DNA of 49,084 bases from Pseudobdellovibrionaceae bacterium. Its GTDB lineage: Bacteria; Bdellovibrionota; Bdellovibrionia; Bdellovibrionales; JAMPXM01. A model generated the notes under the pieces. That model ran no database searches, was not told the origin of the DNA, and was given only the letters and a program-made list of their open reading frames with translations. The translations under genes were made by a program, and so were the position numbers. Shown in pieces: positions 1 to 7,739 of the stretch. The stretch is from assembly GCA_947462815.1 (NCBI GenBank), contig CANHQR010000022.1:1-49084 (forward strand), read 5' to 3'. Position 1 is the stretch's first letter; each line of letters begins with the position of its first letter.

Positions 1-138
1 CCCGGACCGACCATCAGCACCCTCGGTCTAGGGCCGAATGAACCTGTTGCGGACAACAAGTCCGCCGAAGGTCGCGCCCAAAACCGCCGCGTTGAAATCG
101 AAATCAGCGTCGATGAAAGCAAGGTTCCCAAGTCCTGA
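1..138 (+). CDS. OmpA-family C-terminal domain protein (3' end only)
   Basis: An open frame runs from the first base of the window to a TGA at 136-138, giving 45 residues of a protein that begins upstream. The stretch reads ...GPNEPVADNKSAEGRAQNRR followed by VEIEISV. This is the usual end of OmpA/Pal/MotB peptidoglycan-binding domains: a Gly-x-x-x-P-x-ADN segment, then the invariant EGRAxNRRVEI. Such domains hold peptidoglycan non-covalently in the periplasm, either anchoring an outer-membrane barrel or lipoprotein or contacting a flagellar stator. Only the C-terminus is visible, so the type of N-terminal part (barrel, lipoprotein or membrane segment) cannot be told. Confidence 0.8.
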   Translation, partial: PGPTISTLGLGPNEPVADNKSAEGRAQNRRVEIEISVDESKVPKS

Positions 139-356
139 GTCCCGCCCAACGAGTTGATCGGCGGGATTTTCACCGACTCGGCACCTGCCTCAAGGCGAGC
201 CGGGTCGGGATCACGGGCCCACCAGCGGCTCGCCATAAGCCCACCGCCCGTCCACAAGCGAAGTCTGGCAAATTACTCTGGAATTCCTCAAAAATCGGAG
301 TAGTCTGAACCAGGTTTGAGACAGCCCTGAAGAAGATACGAACGCGAGGAGGACCT

Positions 357-626
357 ATGGGTCTTGGCGTGTGGGAAATTGGTCTGATTGTATTCGCAGC
401 GCTTTTGGTTTTTGGACCGAAGCAACTCCCTGGCCTTGGCAAGTCCCTTGGGCAGGCGATTCGCGGTTTGAAAGATGCTATGAGCGAAGCGCAAAATGCG
501 ATGAATGAGGCATCATCCGATTCGACTTCAAAGACGGCGAGCAAAGCGCAGATTCGCGATGCCGAGCCGATCACCAGCGAAACCGAGAGCGAAACTTCGG
601 CAGAAAAGCACACGAACAAAACTTGA
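357..626 (+). CDS. tatA: Sec-independent protein translocase TatA/E
   Basis: A protein of 89 residues with the standard TatA layout. It has a short N-terminal membrane helix (about residues 6-21, WEIGLIVFAALLVFGPKQLP). The FGPKQLP hinge follows, then an amphipathic helix (GLGKSLGQAIRGLKDAM) and a long acidic, Ser/Thr-rich tail typical of cytoplasmic TatA tails. TatA oligomers form the passage for folded proteins carrying twin-arginine signals in the inner membrane. The start is supported by GAGGAGG ending five bases before the ATG. No tatB or tatC is in the window, so this looks like a lone tatA gene. A protein with an SRRSLL signal is encoded about 7 kb downstream (7239-7739), a possible client by inference only. 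Confidence 0.9.
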   Translation: MGLGVWEIGLIVFAALLVFGPKQLPGLGKSLGQAIRGLKDAMSEAQNAMNEASSDSTSKTASKAQIRDAEPITSETESETSAEKHTNKT

Positions 627-700
627 ATCTCGACGGGGGACTCTCGGCTCGAAACTGACTTTGAGCCTGAAGAGCTTCACTACAAATTAGGCAAAGCTGC

Positions 701-1243
701 ATGGATTCGCAAACGCCCAAAGTCTCGACCTCAAGTGAAATTCACATTCGCCTCCTGATCACAGGGGGCACCTTTGACAAAGAGTATAACGAGCTCACCG
801 GACAGCTTTTCTTTCGAGACACACACGTTCAAGACATGCTGGATCTTGGCCGCTGCCGCGTGGGTGTCACCGTTGAAAAGCTGATGATGCGCGACAGTCT
901 TGAAATGACCCAGGAGCATCGCTCGGAGATCCGCGAGGCCTGTCGGAGGAGTCGCGAAAGCCGAATCGTCATCACACACGGCACCGATACGATGGAGCAG
1001 ACAGCTCGATGCCTCGGCGAAGCCAATCTCGACAAGACCATCATTTTAACAGGCGCAATGGTACCTTATAAATTCGGAAGCTCCGACGGACTTTTTAATC
1101 TCGGAGCCGCCATCGCGTTGGCGCAAGCTCTTCCGCCCGACATCTATGTCGCGATGAACGGACGTTTTTTCATCTGGAGTAACGTCACCAAGGATCGACA
1201 AACCGGCGAGTTCAAAGAGCTCGCACGCGCCCCCGACCGCTGA
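701..1243 (+). CDS. Asparaginase-like protein, single N-terminal domain
   Basis: A protein of 180 residues matching the N-terminal half of the L-asparaginase/glutaminase family. TGGTFDKEYN (from residue 21) carries the first catalytic Thr, HGTDTM (residues 93-98) carries the second Thr-Asp pair, and TGAMVPYKFGSSDGLFN follows. Full-length asparaginases are about 320-350 residues with a second, smaller domain that completes the active site from a neighbouring subunit. That domain is absent here and the reading frame ends cleanly after ELARAPDR. Short single-domain relatives exist in bacteria, so this may be an intact small family rather than a truncation. Asparagine hydrolysis is plausible but unproven. 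It lies between tatA (74 bases upstream) and proB (19 bases downstream) on the same strand. Confidence 0.75.
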   Translation: MDSQTPKVSTSSEIHIRLLITGGTFDKEYNELTGQLFFRDTHVQDMLDLGRCRVGVTVEKLMMRDSLEMTQEHRSEIREACRRSRESRIVITHGTDTMEQTARCLGEANLDKTIILTGAMVPYKFGSSDGLFNLGAAIALAQALPPDIYVAMNGRFFIWSNVTKDRQTGEFKELARAPDR

Positions 1244-1262
1244 CCCAAGCGAGGTAGATCCC

Positions 1263-2270
1263 ATGAAAAACTCTCGGCGCCCCACCCGGATCAACGAAAG
1301 GCAGAACGAACGCATCTGGGTCATTAAGGCAGGCTCACAAATGGTCGTGGAAGGAGGCCCACTGCTCATTCGCGATTGGATGCGGCAGGTGGCCTCACTC
1401 CAAAAAGATGGGATTCGCGTTGTTTGGGTGACCTCGGGTGCGATCGCCTCGGCTCGTGAACGCTTACCGCAATTCTCATCGGCCCAATTTTCATCAGTGC
1501 AAAGCTCGACTCCCGGGGACGCAGCACGAACCTCATCGGCCTCACCTTCGAAGACCCGCGATCTACCCACCCAGCAAGCTCTATCCGCACTGGGGCAAAT
1601 TTTCGTGATCGAGCAGTACAAACTCGCACTAGAAAATTTAGGCCTTCAGGCGGCACAAGTCCTTCTTACGGCGGAAGACATTGCTCATCGATCCCGAAGG
1701 CAAAATTTGACCAACACTCTTCGCCGTCTCATCGATTGGCGAGCCATCCCGATTCTCAACGAGAACGACGCCGTTTCGACAGCCGAAATACAATTTGGCG
1801 ACAACGATCGGCTCTCGGCTCTCGTGGCTCGAGCCATCGGCGCGGAGCGACTGATCATTCTCACAGACATCGACGGTCTTTACGATCAAGACCCTCGCCA
1901 GAATCCCAACGCGAAGTTATTGACCGACATTGCCCGAGTTCAAGCTCGACACATTCAGAGCGCGTCCAACGCTCCGGGAAGTTCGCGAGGCAAAGGCGGC
2001 ATGCTCAGCAAGCTCATCGCCGCCCAGCTAGCGGGTCGAGACGGGATCCCCGTGCATTTGGTCAAAGGCGATCTCGCTAAAGTTCTGCTTCGAATTCAAG
2101 TCTCAGTGACTGAGGCCGATGAATCCCATCCCGGAACACGTATCCTCAACTCTCGCCCTACAACTTGGCGCCGAGCTGAGCGGAAACAAAGCACAGGCAA
2201 ACGGCAACGGGGCGCCTTGAAGTCGAACGCGCTTCGGACTCCGCTGCGCCGAAGGAAGCGAACCCCATGA
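1263..2270 (+). CDS. proB: Glutamate 5-kinase
   Basis: First enzyme of proline synthesis, phosphorylating glutamate to gamma-glutamyl phosphate in the cytoplasm. It has 335 residues with an amino-acid-kinase fold: VIKAGSQMVV near residue 20, VTSGAIASARE at 57-67, the NENDAVSTAEIQFGDNDRLS substrate loop, TDIDGLYDQDP, and GKGGMLSKLIAA. The common C-terminal PUA domain is missing. In its place is a short, very basic tail (RRAERKQ...RTPLRRRKRTP). Residues about 70-100 are a Ser/Ala/Thr-rich insertion beginning with imperfect five-residue repeats (QFSSA, QFSSV, QSSTP). The start has GAGGT seven bases upstream. The TGA overlaps the ATG of proA (ATGA), so the two are translationally coupled. Confidence 0.9.
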   Translation: MKNSRRPTRINERQNERIWVIKAGSQMVVEGGPLLIRDWMRQVASLQKDGIRVVWVTSGAIASARERLPQFSSAQFSSVQSSTPGDAARTSSASPSKTRDLPTQQALSALGQIFVIEQYKLALENLGLQAAQVLLTAEDIAHRSRRQNLTNTLRRLIDWRAIPILNENDAVSTAEIQFGDNDRLSALVARAIGAERLIILTDIDGLYDQDPRQNPNAKLLTDIARVQARHIQSASNAPGSSRGKGGMLSKLIAAQLAGRDGIPVHLVKGDLAKVLLRIQVSVTEADESHPGTRILNSRPTTWRRAERKQSTGKRQRGALKSNALRTPLRRRKRTP

Positions 2271-3586
2271 CCAAATCTCTCGAGACCCAATTGGTACAAC
2301 TCAAAGCTTCAGCGACACGCCTTGCGCAATTGTCGCGCGCCGAAAAAGACTCCGTCCTTCGGCAGCTCGCCGATCTGTTGATTCGCCAAGAAAAGAAACT
2401 CCTCGAAGCCAACGCCCTGGACTTAGATGATCTCGATGCAGGTCGACCCGCCGCCTTTCGCGATCGCTTGACCTTAACGCCTCAGCGCATCGAGCAAATG
2501 TCCAAGAGCCTGCATGCCGTTGCGGATCTCTTTGATCCCGTGGGTGAGCTCGTGGATGAGCGAGAGCTCGAGAATGGCCTCATCGCTCGTCGAATTCGCG
2601 CCCCGCTTGGGCCGATTTTCATGATCTTTGAAAGTCGCCCAAACGTCATCACCGAGACGTTTTCGCTCGCCTTCAAAAGCGGTAACCCCATCGCCCTTCG
2701 TGGTGGCTCCGAGTCGCAAGCGACGGCGGCTTGTCTCTACGATATGATCGCGACGGTCCTGCCTCGTGATCTCAACTGCTTCGTTGGCTTACAAGACTAT
2801 GATCGTGCGCTCGTCAATCGACTGCTGAAAAGATCCGATGTTTTTGATGTTTGCGTGCCTCGTGGCGGAGATGCTCTCATCGAACTCGTCACTCAAGAAT
2901 CTAAGATGCCGGTGATCAAAAACGATCGCGGGCTTTGTCATCTCTATGTCCACGCCGATGCCGATCGCAAGATGGCCGAGGAGGTTTTGATCAACGCCAA
3001 GGCCCAGCGTCCTGGAGTTTGCAACGCGGTCGAAACCCTGCTGATCGATCAAGCCTGGGGACGCGATGCCAGCCGTGTACTGATTCAAAGTCTTCGCCAT
3101 CGACATGTCGAACTTCGCATGAGCGAGGAAGCGCTACGCTTCCTGGGCCTCGAGGGCGAGGCCCAAAACATCAGTGAAGATGCCGCCACGTCATCTGAAT
3201 CCGAATCGGCAAAGCTCAGCACGAAGAGCTCGATTCGTCGCGCTCGCCCCGAAGACTTTGACACGGAACACTTGGACCTCATCCTCAACGTGCATATCGT
3301 TGAAAATCTTGATTCGGCGCTCGAGCACATCGCCCGACATGGCTCGCGACACTCTGAATGCATCATTACGAAGAACCAAGCCGCCGCACGACGCTTTCAA
3401 AATGCCGTCGACGCGGCTTGCGTTTACTGGAATGCCAGCACGAGATTCACCGATGGCTATCAACTCGGCCTAGGTGGCGAGCTGGGGATCTCGACACAGA
3501 AGCTTCATGTGCGGGGGCCTGTTGGTCTTCGCGAGCTCACTTCGGTGCGCTGGGTGATTGACGGCCAGGGTCAAGTTCGCCCCTAG
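2267..3586 (+). CDS. proA: Gamma-glutamyl phosphate reductase
   Basis: Second enzyme of proline synthesis, reducing gamma-glutamyl phosphate to glutamate semialdehyde with NADPH. It has 439 residues in the aldehyde-dehydrogenase-like fold. Visible hallmarks are RAPLGPIFMIFESRPNVITE (about 111-130), SGNPIALRGGSES, CVPRGGDALIE, VIKNDRGLCHLYV, and the catalytic cysteine in AKAQRPGVCNAVETLL (Cys252). The C-terminal half keeps HGSRHSECIIT, DAACVYWNASTRFTDGYQLG and the LGGELGISTQKLHVRGP signature. An acidic Ser-rich insertion lies at about 297-331 (SEDAATSSESESAKLSTKSS), just before the DFDTEHLDL segment, which makes the protein slightly longer than typical versions (about 415). It is coupled to proB by an ATGA overlap. 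Confidence 0.93.
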   Translation: MTKSLETQLVQLKASATRLAQLSRAEKDSVLRQLADLLIRQEKKLLEANALDLDDLDAGRPAAFRDRLTLTPQRIEQMSKSLHAVADLFDPVGELVDERELENGLIARRIRAPLGPIFMIFESRPNVITETFSLAFKSGNPIALRGGSESQATAACLYDMIATVLPRDLNCFVGLQDYDRALVNRLLKRSDVFDVCVPRGGDALIELVTQESKMPVIKNDRGLCHLYVHADADRKMAEEVLINAKAQRPGVCNAVETLLIDQAWGRDASRVLIQSLRHRHVELRMSEEALRFLGLEGEAQNISEDAATSSESESAKLSTKSSIRRARPEDFDTEHLDLILNVHIVENLDSALEHIARHGSRHSECIITKNQAAARRFQNAVDAACVYWNASTRFTDGYQLGLGGELGISTQKLHVRGPVGLRELTSVRWVIDGQGQVRP

Positions 3587-3675
3587 TCATCTCCACAATC
3601 AAGTCACAGTCTCAACCTGAGACGGAACGGCCCACAAAAGGTCTGTGACGGTTCATCCATGGAGCGGCGTTGATC

Positions 3676-3723
3676 GGCCAGATATTAGGCCAGTTATTAA
3701 GCCAGATATCTAGTCCATATCGG
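3676..3723 (+). repeat. Degenerate 12-bp tandem repeat, four units
   Basis: The 309-base gap between proA and the kinase gene contains four head-to-tail units of about 12 bp: GGCCAGATATTA, GGCCAGTTATTA, AGCCAGATATCT and AGTCCATATCGG. They lie about 170 bases before the kinase start. The gap also has a small hairpin just after proA (GTCTCA-ACC-TGAGAC at 3609-3623) nested inside a wider inverted repeat (GTCACAG at 3603 and CTGTGAC at 3643), which could be a weak terminator. I see no coding sequence in the gap. A replication-slippage origin or a regulator-binding array are both possible. Confidence 0.6.
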
Positions 3724-3895
3724 GCCGATTCGCTCCCTCTCGGGCTGACCAAATTGAGGACCTCCGCCCACCGATCGAAAGCCGGCTCTGGCGGTGTTGG
3801 TCTTCATCAATACGTCGAGGCAAAATCCCTCGTCGTCTCAAGTTGAGTCGCTGATTCTCATAAAATTAACTCGCGTAGATTCCGATAGGCATTCG

Positions 3896-5995
3896 ATGTC
3901 AGATCAAGGGCAATCTCCCCCGCATGGCAAAGCCGGACCCTCGACGGGTTCGCAACTCACGCTTCCCCAAACCTGGGGTCGCTTCACCGTTTTGAAGAAA
4001 CTCGGCGAGGGCGGAATGGGCGAGGTCTTTTTAGCTGAAGACCTTCAAACCAAAAAACGCGTGGCCCTGAAAACCGTATTCAAAAACCTCATGGAAGACA
4101 CCGACGTTCGCAATCGATTTGCGGCCGAGGCCAAAACGCTGGGGCAGGTGTCACATCCCAACGTCGTCGGACTGATCGATTGGGGCATCTTTAAAGACGG
4201 TCCGTACGCGAATGGTCACTACATGGCCATGGAGTATATCGACGGCATTTCTTTGCATAGCTTGATTCGCCAGCACCGACTCTCGCTCATCGATATGCTG
4301 GCGATTTGTCGCGAGGTCGCCGTGGGCCTGGCCGCCTGCCACCGCGCCAACATCATCCATCGCGATCTTAAGCCTGCCAACGTCATGATCGACCGCGAAG
4401 GTCGCGCCAAAATCATCGACTTTGGGATCGCAAGGCCTGCGAGCTTCGCCGACGGCGGAAGCGACGAGCGCGGCTTTCGCACCAAGACCGGAATCGTGAT
4501 TGGTACCGTCAACTACCTCGCACCCGAGTTACTCGCCGGAGCGACAGCCAATCCAAAGACTGACATCTATGCTCTGGGTTTGCTGATCTATGAAGTCTTC
4601 GCCGGCACCACCCCATTTAAGAGCGAGAGCTCCTTTGAGACCATGAAAAAGGTCGCTCAAGAGAATCTCGGTTGGCCCGAACCCCTGGTCGATGTCTCAC
4701 CTCCCGGACTTTTTCAATTGGTGGCGAAGCTCTCCGCAAAAAAACCCGAGCGGCGACTGGAAAGCGCTGATGAGGTCGCTGGAGAGATTGAAAAAATTAT
4801 GATGGAGCCGATGCCGGTGGCCCTCTCGCAGTCGGCGCGCTTCGATCGCGATTACAGGTGGTCACCAACTTTGCTTGAGAAACTAAAAAACGCCCAACTG
4901 CGGTCTTGCGAGTTTGCTTTTGTTCTCACGCGGGCGACACATCTGGCGACGAGCAGAGGCCTTCAGGTGGAGGTCACGCAGCGAGGGGCCTTGATCGATG
5001 AAAAAATCATTGAACAAGCCGTCCAAGATTATCAGCGCGCCCGACAAGAGGCCGCGCAAGCTCGTGCCGCTCGTATTAAGGTTCAAGCGGCAGCCAACGC
5101 AGGGGTCTCGCCCGAATCTTCAGCACCTAAACTGAACCCCCTCGCAACTGGACAACCGCGGTTGGGCTCAGGCCCCCACGCCGTAGCGACACCCGCTCCA
5201 AGTGGAAGCAGCAGCCTTAACTTTATGCAGTTGGTGCTGGCGATGGGCGTGGCGAGTGCCGTCTTGGGAGGAGGACTTTGGTGGTGGAAGTCTCTCAAGG
5301 CCACAGGGCCCGCCCAGGAAAGTACGCAGGCTTCGCAAACACCCGCGACGGGCAACGATCAGAAGCCAGACTCAAATGCACCGGCTCGAACGCGGCGAGG
5401 CGCGACGGAAGAGCTGCTCACCGAGGCTCGCCCGGCTCGCGGTGCATTTTACTCGTATCGTATTTTAGGAACTTCAGCAGCCGGTGTTCCGATCTCGAGA
5501 GAGGAGTCGCGTGTGGCGACGACCGTGCTCTCCGACTCGACGGTTTGGAGTTTGGACTCCCAGCAAACTTGCGCTTTAGGCCGATTCGCAATTCCCAGCG
5601 AGGCTTTCTGCAATCCGCTTTCGGGAGACTTCAGGCCGCCGGCCAGTATTGAAGGCAATCCCGATGGCTTGTTTCCGCTCGAAACGGGCAAACGCAATTC
5701 ATTCAAAATTCGCCGCCAAGATCAATCGCAAGAAAACATCAATTGCGGCGTGCTCGGCACGGAATCAATTGAAGTTTCGGGGCGCGGCTTCATCACCCAC
5801 TGGAAAATCGAGTGCACGCGCTTTTCAACCGACAACATCAGTCGCCATGAAGTTTATTGGTTCGCACCCGGATTCGGTTCTTGGACCAAGCTGGAAGCCA
5901 AAACAACCATGCCTCCCCCGGCCAGCATTGTCGGTGCGCCGCCTCCGACGGTGACCATGCTGACTTACTCTTTGATCGGCTACCAGGCGCCGTAA
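3896..5995 (+). CDS. Membrane-anchored Hanks-type Ser/Thr protein kinase
   Basis: With the ATG at 3896 the protein has 699 residues; an in-frame GTG at 3794 would add 34 residues of unconvincing sequence. The cytoplasmic kinase domain spans about residues 29-300. It has a Gly-rich loop GEGGMGEVF (38-45), catalytic Lys59 (VALK), HRDLKPAN with Asp157, DFG at 175-177 and GTVNYLAPE, so all core residues for an active kinase are present. An Ala/Gln-rich linker follows, then one membrane segment at about 441-464 ending in WWWK. The extracytoplasmic domain of roughly 200 residues has several cysteines and does not look like PASTA or another domain I know. The topology resembles PrkC-type signalling kinases with an unrecognised outer sensor. 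No phosphatase gene lies nearby. Confidence 0.9.
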   Translation: MSDQGQSPPHGKAGPSTGSQLTLPQTWGRFTVLKKLGEGGMGEVFLAEDLQTKKRVALKTVFKNLMEDTDVRNRFAAEAKTLGQVSHPNVVGLIDWGIFKDGPYANGHYMAMEYIDGISLHSLIRQHRLSLIDMLAICREVAVGLAACHRANIIHRDLKPANVMIDREGRAKIIDFGIARPASFADGGSDERGFRTKTGIVIGTVNYLAPELLAGATANPKTDIYALGLLIYEVFAGTTPFKSESSFETMKKVAQENLGWPEPLVDVSPPGLFQLVAKLSAKKPERRLESADEVAGEIEKIMMEPMPVALSQSARFDRDYRWSPTLLEKLKNAQLRSCEFAFVLTRATHLATSRGLQVEVTQRGALIDEKIIEQAVQDYQRARQEAAQARAARIKVQAAANAGVSPESSAPKLNPLATGQPRLGSGPHAVATPAPSGSSSLNFMQLVLAMGVASAVLGGGLWWWKSLKATGPAQESTQASQTPATGNDQKPDSNAPARTRRGATEELLTEARPARGAFYSYRILGTSAAGVPISREESRVATTVLSDSTVWSLDSQQTCALGRFAIPSEAFCNPLSGDFRPPASIEGNPDGLFPLETGKRNSFKIRRQDQSQENINCGVLGTESIEVSGRGFITHWKIECTRFSTDNISRHEVYWFAPGFGSWTKLEAKTTMPPPASIVGAPPPTVTMLTYSLIGYQAP

Positions 5996-6100
5996 AACGG
6001 GATCGACTCGATCCGCGCTTGATCTTGAAAATCAATTCGTGTTTGAGTCTCGCCGATGCCCAAACCAGCCGGCCGAAACCTCATTTGCGAGCTTCGATTT

Positions 6101-6208
6101 GCAACCATGATTGCAACCATGACTGCAACCATGACTGCAACCATGATTCCAACTGTGACTGCAACTATGGTCGGAGCGGTGGTTGAAGCGATGCTTGGAG
6201 CGGTAATC
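6101..6208 (+). repeat. 12-bp tandem repeat array carrying serial ATG codons
   Basis: Nine consecutive 12-bp units start at 6101. The first four are nearly identical (GCAACCATGATT or GCAACCATGACT) and the next five decay progressively (CCAACTGTGACT, GCAACTATGGTC, GGAGCGGTGGTT, GAAGCGATGCTT, GGAGCGGTAATC). Twelve is a multiple of three, so every unit keeps the reading frame of the downstream protease gene. In-frame ATGs fall at 6107, 6119, 6131, 6143, 6167 and 6191. The array therefore gives a ladder of possible translation starts before the protease signal peptide. Confidence 0.8.
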
Positions 6209-6967
6209 ACACCGCTCTTCCGCAGGCTCTTTCTCGCTCTCGCTGCGACTTTCGTTGGCTTGACCGGAGCTCGTGGGACATCGGCTGAGGCCGCCACGTC
6301 GACGATTTCTCAGACGGTCAGCACAGCCTGCGCCGCTCCGAATTGGACCTGCTGGCAATCGGCCATCGGCATCCAGGTGTTTGATCAAAGCGGGCTTGTC
6401 AGCACCTGCACGGGCGTCGCGGTGAGTGCGCAGCACATTCTCACAGCAGCGCATTGCACGCAGATTGCGATGACCGGCCGACGCCTGATCTGGCGTTTGA
6501 GTTCGCTTGAAAATCTGAATACGACTGACCCCACAACGAGGCGCTCCACCGCTACGGATCTTCGTGTCTTGAATCCTCCCATTCATCGACATCCTCAGTA
6601 CGATCCTCGCCAATCCAGATTTCATTTTGACTGGGCGATCATCGAAGTCGCGCATCGCTTTCCTCGCGTTCGTGTTTGGCCTCAAGCTTGGCCCATCCCA
6701 CGAGGACAAAAGCTTCATCGCATCGGCTACGGCGGTCGCCCCAATGCGCAAGGCGAACTGGAAAATCGACGCACTTGGATCACCAGTTTTCTCAATCACG
6801 ATCTCAGTGCGGCGGACGAATTTCTTGAGTCGCAAGATGCCTTAGGCGTTCCGGGCGACTCGGGTGGACCGATCTTTGTTTGGCATCAAGGCCAAGCCTG
6901 GCTCGTCGGCTTACATTCAACATGGGACCCTCAGCTTGGTCTCAGCTTTGCCCCACGACTTCGCTAA
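6191..6967 (+). CDS. Secreted trypsin-like serine protease (S1 family)
   Basis: From the ATG at 6191 the product has 258 residues. It has a signal peptide with a basic FRR patch, a hydrophobic LFLALAATFVGLTG core and a likely cut after TSAEA. The chymotrypsin-fold triad is visible: His88 in ILTAAHC, Asp147 in FDWAIIEV and Ser224 in GDSGGP. Paired cysteines are consistent with an exported enzyme. It is probably an endopeptidase acting in the periplasm or outside the cell. The start is uncertain. A ladder of in-frame ATGs within the 12-bp repeat array, and another at 6056, would add up to 45 residues ahead of the signal peptide. None has a clear ribosome-binding site. I chose the start that leaves a normal signal peptide. 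Confidence 0.82.
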   Translation: MLGAVITPLFRRLFLALAATFVGLTGARGTSAEAATSTISQTVSTACAAPNWTCWQSAIGIQVFDQSGLVSTCTGVAVSAQHILTAAHCTQIAMTGRRLIWRLSSLENLNTTDPTTRRSTATDLRVLNPPIHRHPQYDPRQSRFHFDWAIIEVAHRFPRVRVWPQAWPIPRGQKLHRIGYGGRPNAQGELENRRTWITSFLNHDLSAADEFLESQDALGVPGDSGGPIFVWHQGQAWLVGLHSTWDPQLGLSFAPRLR

Positions 6968-6987
6968 CAATCAGCCCGACCTTCGTC

Positions 6988-7239
6988 GTGAGTGAGCTTC
7001 GAGACCTCTCTCGCATTGAGCCCTCAGAAAAACCGGCGTCTCAGTTTGACTCACTTCGCATCACTCTTTTGAGCGATCGCCCGGGTTTTGGGAACTCGAC
7101 CCTCGATCAACGCCGACGTTGTCTCAATTTGACTGAATTTTGGGCAAAATCCAAAAGGGCGTTGGGCGTTCAGCTATTCCGACGAAGTGAGGGATGCTGG
7201 CTTGCAATCAACTCCGCGTCTTGGTTACCATTTAAATAG
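6988..7239 (+). CDS. Possible small protein at the head of the 7-11.5 kb operon
   Basis: An open frame from a GTG at 6988 to a TAG at 7237-7239 would encode 83 residues, ending NSASWLPFK. Its stop overlaps the GTG of the next gene by one base (TAGTG), like the tight junctions further down the same operon. Codon choice resembles that of the neighbours. Against it: there is no good ribosome-binding site, no recognised family, and the gap could simply be the leader of the operon. A promoter-like pair (TTGCAA at 7202 and TACCAT about 18 bases on) also lies inside it. I report it as a weak candidate because it would be the natural position for a small substrate peptide or accessory protein. Confidence 0.3.
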   Translation: MSELRDLSRIEPSEKPASQFDSLRITLLSDRPGFGNSTLDQRRRCLNLTEFWAKSKRALGVQLFRRSEGCWLAINSASWLPFK

Positions 7240-7739
7240 TGGCAGAACGTAATGCGGATTTGGCTTTGATAACTCCCTCTCGTCGATTGAGCCGTCGTTC
7301 ATTGTTGACCAACTTTGGTTTGACGAGTTTCGGCTTAGGCGGCCTGGGCCTCGCCCAACTTCCCTTTGTCCTCACCGGAAAAAAATTGTCCGCTCGGCTG
7401 ACCATCGAACTTCCTGAAGGCTACTCGCAAGCGCAGTTCGAAAAGGACGTGCCGCTTTGGGCGGACGTGGATGCCCTTCGCGACACTCTTCGCCGCTATG
7501 TTCATCAAGGTCAACTGACCCATGTCTCCAAAGCCTTTCGCAATACGGAGTCGTTGAGCGGCGTGATCGGCGGCCAGTCTCGATCTCATTTCGTTTACGA
7601 ATTTCAGTTTGCGACCGCGCAAGATTTCCTCAAGTTTTTCACACAGGTTCGCGCTCAGGGGCTGGTGAAACTCGAGGAGCGAGCGCGGCTCGGTCTTCGC
7701 GCCGCCTTGAGCGTCAACGGACTCACCATCCAGTGCTAA
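7239..7739 (+). CDS. Hypothetical exported protein with Tat-like signal
   Basis: A protein of 166 residues starting at a GTG. Its N-terminus contains two Arg pairs (PSRRLSRRSLL), then a hydrophobic, Gly-rich stretch (NFGLTSFGLGGLGLAQLPFVL). The SRRSLL element fits the twin-arginine consensus S-R-R-x-F/L-L, suggesting export of a folded protein or membrane anchoring by the Tat system. The mature part, about 125 residues (ARLTIELPEGYSQAQFEKDV...), has one cysteine near its end and matches no family I recognise. It is the first secure gene of the overlapping operon. Its stop at 7739 lies beyond the GTG of the next gene at 7733, so the two are probably translationally coupled. Confidence 0.65.
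   Translation: MAERNADLALITPSRRLSRRSLLTNFGLTSFGLGGLGLAQLPFVLTGKKLSARLTIELPEGYSQAQFEKDVPLWADVDALRDTLRRYVHQGQLTHVSKAFRNTESLSGVIGGQSRSHFVYEFQFATAQDFLKFFTQVRAQGLVKLEERARLGLRAALSVNGLTIQC

Noticed and set aside
170-619. Leftward 149-codon frame opposite tatA
   Set aside because: TatA on the other strand is unmistakable and has a strong ribosome-binding site.
1046-1621. Leftward 191-codon frame opposite the asparaginase-like and proB genes
   Set aside because: Shadow of two recognisable enzymes; no start site or family match.
3676-3723. 12-bp arrays (here and at 6101) as CRISPR-like
   Set aside because: Units are directly adjacent with no spacers and far too short; no cas genes.
3794-3895. 34-codon N-terminal extension of the kinase from a GTG
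   Set aside because: The added residues show no conserved feature and no ribosome-binding site.
6032-6835. Leftward 267-codon open frame with HGC/NHGC repeats opposite the protease gene
   Set aside because: The His/Cys repeats are only the complement of the 12-bp ATG array; the protease on the other strand has a full catalytic triad and a signal peptide.
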